From assembly GCA_014728425.1 (NCBI GenBank), contig WJLO01000038.1:1-11855 (forward strand): DNA of 11,855 nt, read 5' to 3'. Positions 6,245-11,855 of the stretch are shown here, piece by piece. Source of the DNA: Minisyncoccota bacterium. Lineage in GTDB: Bacteria > Patescibacteriota > Microgenomatia > UBA1400 > PJMF01. Numbering within the stretch: the first letter of the stretch is position 1; the number at the start of each line of letters is the position of its first letter. A program made the position numbers and the translations under genes. The notes under the pieces are model-generated. The model was not told the origin of the DNA. It worked only from the letters and a program-made list of their open reading frames with translations, and searched no databases.

Positions 6245-7552
6245 ATGATAAAACTGTCTTACGTTCGTAACTTAATTGTAGCTTTGTTGTTAGTAGTTTT
6301 GGGTGGCATGCTTGGCTACCGTTTTCATCAGACTGGCCAGCTACCGCTCAATTTACAAAACTGGCCTGTTTTAAATAGATTTTTAAAGCCTCGTCGCCAA
6401 AGCTCCTTAGCCCAGTTAATTGGTGATCCTGAACCTCCTGAAAATTTGGCCACTCAGCCTGGTGAAAAGGTTAACTTTGATGCTTTCTGGGAAGTTTGGG
6501 CTTTACTAGAAGATCGTTATCTTGAATCAGAAAAAATGGAGCCCAATAAAATGGTCCATGGTGCCATTGCAGGCATGACTGCTGCTATTGGTGATCCTTA
6601 TACTATTTATTTACCGCCAAAAGATAACCAGCGCAGTGGCGAAGATTTAGCTGGCAGCTTTTATGGCGTAGGCATTGAGTTGGGCTATATTGATGAAACT
6701 CTTGCGGTGGTAGCACCACTTAAGGGGACGCCAGCAGATCACGCTGGGATTCAAGCTGGAGACTTAATTCTTAATGTTAAAGATGAGCAAAAAGACTTAG
6801 ATGAGTCAACTGCTGGTTGGTCTTTAAATGAAGCTGTAGAAAAAATTCGTGGACCTAAAGGTTCACCAGTGACCTTAACTCTGTATCGCAAAAATAATGG
6901 CAATAAACCTTTTGAGATTACTGTTAATCGCGGAGAGATTATTGTAGAAACTGTAGAACTGAGCTGGCTGGAAAAAGATGGTCAAAAAATCGCTCATCTG
7001 AGGGTTTTTCGATTTGGCGAGCGCACCAAAGTAGAGTGGGATCAAGCAGTAGAAGAGATTTTAAGTCAGGGTTCGCAATTGTCAGGAGTAATTTTAGATT
7101 TACGCAATAACCCCGGTGGATTTTTTGATAGATCAATTGATTTAGCTAGCGATTTTGTAGCTAAAGGTCAAATAGTGGTTTCGCAAAAAAGCAAGTATGA
7201 TCAGCAAGATTTTTATAGCAATGGTACTGGGAGATTAATTAAGATTCCAGTAGTAGTGCTAGTTAATCGCGGCAGTGCCTCTGCTTCTGAAATTTTAGCT
7301 GGGGCTTTAAGAGATCAAAAAGGCACTAAGCTAATTGGTGAAAAAACTTTTGGTAAGGGCACTATACAAGACCGATTGGAAGTTTCTAATGGCGGAGGGG
7401 TGCATGTTACTGTGGGTCGCTGGTTGTTGCCCAAGGGGGACTGGATTCATGATGAAGGCATTCCAGTGTCAGTAGAAGTTACTGACGATCCAGAAACCGA
7501 AAACGATGAAGTGCTTGACCGCGCTTTGGATGAATTTCCCCTTGCAAACTAA
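6245..7552 (+). CDS. ctpA: S41-family C-terminal processing protease, membrane-anchored
   Basis: S41 proteases (CtpA/Prc type) cut exported proteins near their C-termini with a Ser-Lys dyad. The 435-residue protein has an N-terminal membrane segment (about 8-26), a helical region (75-135), a PDZ domain (about 135-228, with GVGIELGY and AGIQAGDLILNV) and the tail-specific protease core. The dyad is Ser346, in GSASASEILAGAL, and Lys371, in TFGKGTIQ; the 25-residue spacing equals that in E. coli Prc and algal D1 processing protease, and Gln375 sits at the usual Lys+4 position. The catalytic half should face outside the membrane. It is 63 bases downstream of rpsR and 18 bases upstream of htrA, so the two proteases probably share a transcript. 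The paired AGATCTTAA repeats upstream suggest regulation. The exact subfamily symbol is approximate. Confidence 0.93.
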   Translation: MIKLSYVRNLIVALLLVVLGGMLGYRFHQTGQLPLNLQNWPVLNRFLKPRRQSSLAQLIGDPEPPENLATQPGEKVNFDAFWEVWALLEDRYLESEKMEPNKMVHGAIAGMTAAIGDPYTIYLPPKDNQRSGEDLAGSFYGVGIELGYIDETLAVVAPLKGTPADHAGIQAGDLILNVKDEQKDLDESTAGWSLNEAVEKIRGPKGSPVTLTLYRKNNGNKPFEITVNRGEIIVETVELSWLEKDGQKIAHLRVFRFGERTKVEWDQAVEEILSQGSQLSGVILDLRNNPGGFFDRSIDLASDFVAKGQIVVSQKSKYDQQDFYSNGTGRLIKIPVVVLVNRGSASASEILAGALRDQKGTKLIGEKTFGKGTIQDRLEVSNGGGVHVTVGRWLLPKGDWIHDEGIPVSVEVTDDPETENDEVLDRALDEFPLAN

Positions 7553-7570
7553 AAGAATTTTCTTTAAATT

Positions 7571-8779
7571 ATGATCACTATGCAGCTTCGCCCAACAGTT
7601 AAAACTTTTTTACTGGGTTTATCGATTTCTTTTTTAGTATTAATCAGTTTTTTTGCCGGGGCAGTAGCAGATCGAGTTTTTGTGATTAAACCACTTGATT
7701 ATTTGCTTGATCGGCAAATTAAAGTGACTAGTTCTGTAGAGCGTCAGCCAAGCTCGTTATTAGGCGAGTTATTACCAGGCGAAGATTCTTTTAGTGTGCC
7801 AGATATTGCTGAAGCTGCTTCTGCTTCTGTAGTAACAGTCTCGATCAAAAAACAACAACGCGTTCTTGATCCTGCAGAACAAGGTATTTTTGGTGAGTTT
7901 GGTTTTGGTTTTAACTTGCCTCAAGGAGAACTCAAAGAAATTCAGCGGGATATTGGCACTGGGTTTGTGGTCAGCAATGATGATGAATATTTTATTGTAA
8001 CTAATAGGCATGTAGTTAATGATCCTAAAGCTGAGTATTTAGTGATTGATAAAAACAATCAAGAGTATCAAGTTAGCAAACTCTATCGCGATCCAGCTAA
8101 TGATTTGGCTATTTTGCAGGTTGATGGCTTAGAGTCGCCAGCTTTACCTTTGGGAAATTCAGATCAGTTGCGAGTAGGAGAACAAGTGATTGCGATTGGA
8201 ACAGCTTTAGGTGAGTTTCGGCATACTGTTACAACTGGAGTAATTTCTGGTTTAGGGCGGGGAATTACAGCTGGCAATCCTTTGGCAGGAATGGTGGAGT
8301 CAATTGAGGGAGTGATTCAGACTGATGCTGCTATCAATCCAGGTAATTCTGGTGGGCCATTAATTAATATTGCTGGTCGCGTGATTGGAGTAAATGTGGC
8401 TACTGCTAATGCTGAAAACATCAGTTTTGCTATCCCTATTAATGTGGTTAAGGCTTCAATTAAAAACTTTGCTGAAACTGGCAAGTTTGCCCGGCCATTT
8501 TTAGGTGTTCGTTATCAACCAATCTCTGAGCAGGCTGCAATCCTAAATGAGGTTCCCCAGGGTGTTTATTTAACTGAGATTGTGGCTGGTAGCACAGCAG
8601 CAGCAGCTGGCTTGCAGCCGGGCGATATCATTACTGAGTTTGCTGATCAGAGCTTAAAGGAAAATGATTTAGCAGTTTTAATCAACCAACAAAAAATCGG
8701 TGACACAGTCACGATTAAGTTCTGGCGCAAAGGGGAACAGCAAAGCGTTGAGGTAAAATTGCAAGGGAGTGGGGGGTGA
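7571..8779 (+). CDS. htrA: HtrA/DegP-family S1C serine protease, membrane-anchored
   Basis: HtrA proteases degrade or refold damaged proteins in the cell envelope. The protein has an N-terminal membrane anchor (about residues 12-34), a trypsin-like domain with catalytic triad His147 (TNRHVV), Asp178 (DPANDLAIL) and Ser260 (PGNSGGPL), and one PDZ domain (about 308-398, with FLGVRYQP and AGLQPGDIITEF). The 402 residues with a single PDZ fit the membrane-bound DegS/HtrA-like layout common in Gram-positives and Patescibacteria. The start may be the ATG at 7571 or at 7580; neither has a Shine-Dalgarno site. It probably belongs to one transcript with the S41 protease 18 bases upstream. It ends in TGA, with a Gly-rich tip coded by a G-run, 8 bases from the stop of the convergent gene. 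Confidence 0.95.
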   Translation: MITMQLRPTVKTFLLGLSISFLVLISFFAGAVADRVFVIKPLDYLLDRQIKVTSSVERQPSSLLGELLPGEDSFSVPDIAEAASASVVTVSIKKQQRVLDPAEQGIFGEFGFGFNLPQGELKEIQRDIGTGFVVSNDDEYFIVTNRHVVNDPKAEYLVIDKNNQEYQVSKLYRDPANDLAILQVDGLESPALPLGNSDQLRVGEQVIAIGTALGEFRHTVTTGVISGLGRGITAGNPLAGMVESIEGVIQTDAAINPGNSGGPLINIAGRVIGVNVATANAENISFAIPINVVKASIKNFAETGKFARPFLGVRYQPISEQAAILNEVPQGVYLTEIVAGSTAAAAGLQPGDIITEFADQSLKENDLAVLINQQKIGDTVTIKFWRKGEQQSVEVKLQGSGG

Positions 8780-8787
8780 GGGGAGAG

Positions 8788-10140
8788 TTAGCTCGGTTTA
8801 AGCAACCAATTAATAAGTGGTGGTAATCGTTGGGTTAGTGTGTATACTAAGTTAGTATAGGCAGCTGCCTGACTACGATCTATAGGTGCTAATCCGCCTA
8901 AGCCACATTGAGGACTAACGATTAAATGCTCCCTAACTAATTCTTCAGGTATACCGCCATTAACTAACCAGCCTACAATTTCTTCATATCTTCTAGCAGC
9001 CTCTAAGAGCAGTTGACTAATGAGTGGTCTGGATTGAGTAAGAATAAATAAATCAGTTTGATCTTTTACTTGTAATTGGGGTAAAAATTCTACTAAATGT
9101 GCTAAGTTTGTTGGAATAATCCCTAAAACTAAGTTGCCTCCTCGTTCCATAAAAGTTTTGATGGCCGCCTCATGTCCTCTTAATAGTCTGGCTTGTTTCC
9201 AAGCATCAAAATTTAAGAAATCAACATACTTGAGCATCTCTGGAATAAAGCTACCACAGACGTGAACCATTCGTTGATAGGGCAGAGCATCTGAGTTCTC
9301 CCAAATAAGTTGATAGGCGCCTAAGGATGTGCTTTTTCTTGGTCCTTGTTCGTTATCCATGGCTTCAAAACCAGGTTCATCTAATGAGAAAATAACTTCA
9401 ATTTGTCGATTAGTGACTGCTGCTAGTGATTGACGAATTTTTCTGGTCCATAAAAGTGATCGAGCTAGTGTTGAGCCGGCATGAACATTTAAGATTCGTT
9501 GATTTTGTTCTACCAGGCGTTTTTTAACAGGTTGTCCATCTTCATCAAGTGTCCAGGTGTCCATAGCTGTATTGATAGGCCCAGCCATTTGCATTTTAAC
9601 AAAAAATGGATCTGTACTTGAATCATTGTTTAATTGTGTTTCTAATCTAGCAATTAAGGCTTCTAGTTCTGGGGGGTACCAGTCAAATTCAGGGAACTGT
9701 TCTACTATTGAGTCCAGAGTTGCTTCTATTTCCTCTTGATCATTTTCTCCGATGTGGATTAATAATTGGCTGACAACTAACTCAATGTCTGCAAATTTGG
9801 TTTCGGCTCCTGGTGGTTGAGTGATAGCTCCAAATTCTTCTCCTTTGTCAGCTTGGACTTGAAGTTGATAGACTAAATGGCCATCACTAGTAATCCTTAA
9901 TAGGGGAAAGTGATTAACTGCTCGCGGATTCATAGCAAAAAGATTTGGTCCTTCTTCTGGTCCTTCTCCTTGTCCTAACTGGACTGCCTCGGGTAAGTGA
10001 CAAGAGCTCGCTTCTGGAGGACAAGCAAGATCCAAAGCTGCTCGAATTACCTCACGATCTTGCCTACCAAGAACAATTAAGCTACCGATAAATAAATAGG
10101 AAGGAGATTCTGCGGGAGGAGATTCTGCTGAATTAGCCAT
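8788..10140 (-). CDS. UROD/MetE-superfamily protein (cobalamin-independent methionine-synthase-like)
   Basis: This 450-residue protein fits the uroporphyrinogen decarboxylase / methionine synthase (MetE C-terminal) TIM-barrel superfamily. Supporting segments are YLFIGSL at the first strand (15-21), MAGPINTAMD (185-194), the MetE-like DEP of FSLDEPGF (251-258), VHVCGSF (292-298), a VDFLNFDAW strand (306-314), GGNLVLGIIPTN (334-345) and VSPQCGLGGL (408-417). His293-x-Cys295 and Cys412 match the pattern of three of the four zinc ligands of MetE (H-x-C ... C); Asp312 might replace the Glu ligand. It is longer than core-MetE proteins, with extra loops in residues 40-180, including an acidic Pro/Gly stretch. 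The exact substrate is unknown; homocysteine or another thiol methylation fits the metal site and the neighbouring ahcY. The start ATG follows a weak AAAGAG ribosome-binding site. It has its own promoter. Confidence 0.78.
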   Translation of the reverse strand: MANSAESPPAESPSYLFIGSLIVLGRQDREVIRAALDLACPPEASSCHLPEAVQLGQGEGPEEGPNLFAMNPRAVNHFPLLRITSDGHLVYQLQVQADKGEEFGAITQPPGAETKFADIELVVSQLLIHIGENDQEEIEATLDSIVEQFPEFDWYPPELEALIARLETQLNNDSSTDPFFVKMQMAGPINTAMDTWTLDEDGQPVKKRLVEQNQRILNVHAGSTLARSLLWTRKIRQSLAAVTNRQIEVIFSLDEPGFEAMDNEQGPRKSTSLGAYQLIWENSDALPYQRMVHVCGSFIPEMLKYVDFLNFDAWKQARLLRGHEAAIKTFMERGGNLVLGIIPTNLAHLVEFLPQLQVKDQTDLFILTQSRPLISQLLLEAARRYEEIVGWLVNGGIPEELVREHLIVSPQCGLGGLAPIDRSQAAAYTNLVYTLTQRLPPLINWLLKPS

Positions 10141-10193
10141 AAGGACTCTTTTTACCTAGGGCAGAGTTAATGACTAGATTGTTATATTTTAAT

Positions 10194-10222
10194 ATAATAA
10201 GCATTGCTGCTGCAAGTATCAA
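10194..10222 (-). promoter_or_regulatory. Promoter of the MetE-like gene
   Basis: Read on the minus strand, TTGATA (10217-10222) and TATTAT (10194-10199) are separated by exactly 17 bases; each differs from consensus at one base. The -35 starts 4 bases after the ahcY stop. The leader would be about 45-50 bases, so the MetE-like gene can be transcribed apart from ahcY even though it lies directly downstream. A TATATT/TATAAC run beside the -10 gives alternatives. Confidence 0.6.
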
Positions 10223-10225
10223 TTT

Positions 10226-11479
10226 CTACGTCCCCTCCTGCCAACTCGAAAGATATCTTTTTTGCTCAGCAGTGAGTTTATCGATCTTGACTCCTTCGCT
10301 AGCCAGTTTAAGTGTTGCAATTCGCTGATCTAATTTAGCTGGTAAAGCATGGACTTTGGCTGTTAATTTGCCTCGTTTTTGCCATATGTATTCTGCTGCT
10401 AAAGCCTGACCAGCAAAACTCATGTCCATGACTGAAGCCGGATGTCCATCAGCAGCCGCCAGGTTAACTAGTCTGCCATCTGCTAGCAAATTAATCTTGC
10501 GATCTGGCAGCTGATATTCAGTCACAAATTTTCTCACTTGACTGATTTTTTTGGCTAGTTTTTTTAAAGCCGGTTTATTGATCTCAACATCAAAATGACC
10601 TGATTGTGCCAGGATGACCCCGTCTTTGGCTTGGCGCAGATGCTTTTCGTCTACCACGTGCTTGTTGCCAGTAGTAGAGAGCACCAGATCAGCTTTTTTA
10701 ATAGCTTGAATCAAGCGCATTACTTGAAAACCATCCATTTTGGCTTCTAGTGCCTTGATTGGGTCAACTTCGCAAACAATCACTTGAGCTCCCATACCTT
10801 TGGCTCGCATGGCCACTCCACGGCCGCACCAACCATAGCCACAAACTACAAAAGTTTTGCCTGCAAGCAAGACATTAGTGGCCCGCAGAATTCCATCAAT
10901 AGTGGACTGACCAGTGCCATAACGATTGTCAAAGAGATGTTTAGTAAGATTGTCATTAACTGCTAGCACCGGGATTTTCAAGGCCTTGTCTTTAGCCATG
11001 GCCTTTAGCCTAATCACCCCAGTAGTGGTTTCCTCGGTTGAGCCAACTACAGTAGGGAGTTGGCTTTTTCTTTTTTCGTGGAGCAAGCCAACTAAATCAG
11101 CACCGTCATCCATGGTTAAGTTAGGCTTGGCATTCAAAACTGCGTTTAAGTGTTTGTAGTAGGTTTGATTGTTTTCACCTTTGATGGCAAAAACTTGAGT
11201 TTTAAAATATTTCACTAAGGCTGCAGCCACAGCGTCATTGGTAGAAAGAGGGTTGCTGGCACAAAGCAAGACTCTAGCACCACCGGTTTGTAAGGTGTGA
11301 ACCAGGTTAGCAGTTTCTGAAGTGACGTGCAAGCAAGCGCCCAAGGTGATTCCTTTAAGTGGTTGTTGCTTTTTAAATCGTTTGCGGATTTGGCGCAACA
11401 CTGGCATGTCGCGTTCGGCCCAGTTAATCAGCTTTTTACCTTTTGGAGCAAGTTTAAGATTTTTGATATCGTGTTGCAT
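10226..11479 (-). CDS. ahcY: S-adenosylhomocysteine hydrolase
   Basis: AhcY uses bound NAD to split S-adenosylhomocysteine, the inhibitory by-product of SAM methylation, into adenosine and homocysteine. The 417 residues include the substrate-site segment HVTSETANLV (His51, Thr53, Glu55), DDGADLV (125-131), Glu150, Lys180 with Asp184 in KHLFDNRYG, the NAD-binding GYGWCGRG (214-221) and GHFDVEI (294-300). The C-terminus carries DGHPASVMDMSF and EQKRYLSSW but lacks the Lys-x-x-x-Tyr-Arg-Tyr tail of eukaryotic and many mesophilic enzymes, matching the shorter Thermotoga/archaeal type. The start ATG at 11477-11479 follows AAAGGT (11483-11488 on this strand). The kinase gene ends only 9 bases upstream, so the two are probably co-transcribed. 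Family assignment is secure. Confidence 0.97.
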   Translation of the reverse strand: MQHDIKNLKLAPKGKKLINWAERDMPVLRQIRKRFKKQQPLKGITLGACLHVTSETANLVHTLQTGGARVLLCASNPLSTNDAVAAALVKYFKTQVFAIKGENNQTYYKHLNAVLNAKPNLTMDDGADLVGLLHEKRKSQLPTVVGSTEETTTGVIRLKAMAKDKALKIPVLAVNDNLTKHLFDNRYGTGQSTIDGILRATNVLLAGKTFVVCGYGWCGRGVAMRAKGMGAQVIVCEVDPIKALEAKMDGFQVMRLIQAIKKADLVLSTTGNKHVVDEKHLRQAKDGVILAQSGHFDVEINKPALKKLAKKISQVRKFVTEYQLPDRKINLLADGRLVNLAAADGHPASVMDMSFAGQALAAEYIWQKRGKLTAKVHALPAKLDQRIATLKLASEGVKIDKLTAEQKRYLSSWQEGT

Positions 11480-11488
11480 AGCACCTTT

Positions 11489-11855
11489 CTAGTTGGCTGT
11501 TTTGGTTAATTGAGTGAGTTTAGCAATTCTGTTATTTAACTGAGTTGTGGTGGGCTGGTGATTTACTGTACCATGTTTTTCAACCACAAAGCTAGCTAAA
11601 GCATTGCCAGTTTGTAAGGCTGTTGTTAAGCTTTGGCCTTTTAATAAACTGGCTACAAAGCCACCGCGCCAAGCATCGCCAGCTCCAGTAGGATCAACAA
11701 CTTTTTTAACTGGATAGCCAGGTACATAATAATCATTATGCTTATCCTGATAACGCACGCCCTTTTTTCCTAGGGTGGTAACAATAGCAGTGTTGTTCTT
11801 AAAAAGAGTGGTGGGATTTAGTTGGGTGATTTGAAAAATCTTAGCAATTTCATAA
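11489..11855 (-). CDS. PfkB-family carbohydrate/nucleoside kinase, C-terminal part (5' truncated by window)
   Basis: PfkB (ribokinase-like) kinases phosphorylate sugars or nucleosides. The frame stays open to the window edge, so the GTG at 11756-11758 is internal; about 121 residues are visible. They include a strand NNTAIVTTLGKKGVRY, as in the family's ATP-site region, and the PfkB signature DPTGAGDAWRGGFVASLL (about 11640-11695), whose Asp in GAGD is the catalytic base and whose Gly-rich turn forms the anion hole. The C-terminal helix and a GTVNHQPTT ending are typical. The substrate-binding N-terminal half is missing, so specificity cannot be read. Adenosine kinase activity is attractive because ahcY, which releases adenosine, follows 9 bases downstream; other sugar kinases remain possible. 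Stop TAG at 11489-11491. Confidence 0.88.
   Translation of the reverse strand, partial: YEIAKIFQITQLNPTTLFKNNTAIVTTLGKKGVRYQDKHNDYYVPGYPVKKVVDPTGAGDAWRGGFVASLLKGQSLTTALQTGNALASFVVEKHGTVNHQPTTTQLNNRIAKLTQLTKTAN

Noticed and set aside
8765..8783. Three-tetrad G-quadruplex
   Set aside because: Only three separate runs of at least three G are available; the run of six cannot be split with a loop, so the standard four-run pattern is not met.
10784..11509. Several plus-strand open frames opposite ahcY
   Set aside because: They are antisense to a strongly conserved enzyme gene and show no family features.
11489..11758. Kinase as a complete 89-residue protein starting at GTG 11758
   Set aside because: The frame continues upstream to the window edge with clear PfkB sequence (NNTAIVTTLGKKG), so the GTG is internal.

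Overview
The window is compact, AT-rich bacterial DNA carrying eleven protein-coding genes on both strands. No rRNA, tRNA, CRISPR array, transposase or attachment site was found, and no gene-free stretch is longer than about 110 bases. The standard genetic code fits: Trp is TGG, stops are TAA and TAG, and TGA is used once, at the end of the HtrA gene. Short intergenic gaps, the rpsF-ssb-rpsR block, a surface protein with a Thr/Pro linker and an FnIII domain, and a largely Shine-Dalgarno-poor start context would suit a small-genome lineage such as the Candidate Phyla Radiation (Patescibacteria). That placement is inference and is not proven by any marker here.

Layout, plus strand: (1) 3-1841, the 3' part of a Type III restriction enzyme Res subunit whose 5' end lies outside the window; (2) 1878-2981, the translation-associated ATPase YchF; (3) 3078-4883, a large unrecognised surface protein (signal segment, beta-rich domain, about 170 residues of Thr/Pro linker, FnIII domain, three C-terminal membrane helices); (4) 4922-6181, rpsF-ssb-rpsR encoding ribosomal protein S6, single-strand DNA-binding protein and ribosomal protein S18; (5) 6245-8779, two membrane-anchored envelope proteases, an S41 C-terminal processing protease and an HtrA-type S1C protease.

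Layout, minus strand: reading from the right edge, a PfkB-family sugar/nucleoside kinase (5' end outside the window), S-adenosylhomocysteine hydrolase ahcY 9 bases downstream, then, behind its own promoter, a UROD/MetE-superfamily protein that keeps a methionine-synthase-like HxC...C metal-site pattern. Together they suggest a small methyl-cycle module: AhcY splits S-adenosylhomocysteine, the kinase could remove adenosine, and the MetE-like protein could act on homocysteine or a related thiol. AhcY is secure; the roles of its two partners are inferred. This module meets the HtrA gene tail to tail with only 8 bases between stop codons.

Regulatory signals include -10 elements placed only 6 to 14 bases before the start codons of three genes, implying leaderless or very short-leader mRNAs, in contrast with ssb, which has a strong Shine-Dalgarno site. 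There is also a 15-bp stem-loop between ssb and rpsR, and a pair of 9-base repeats 31 bases apart at the protease promoter.
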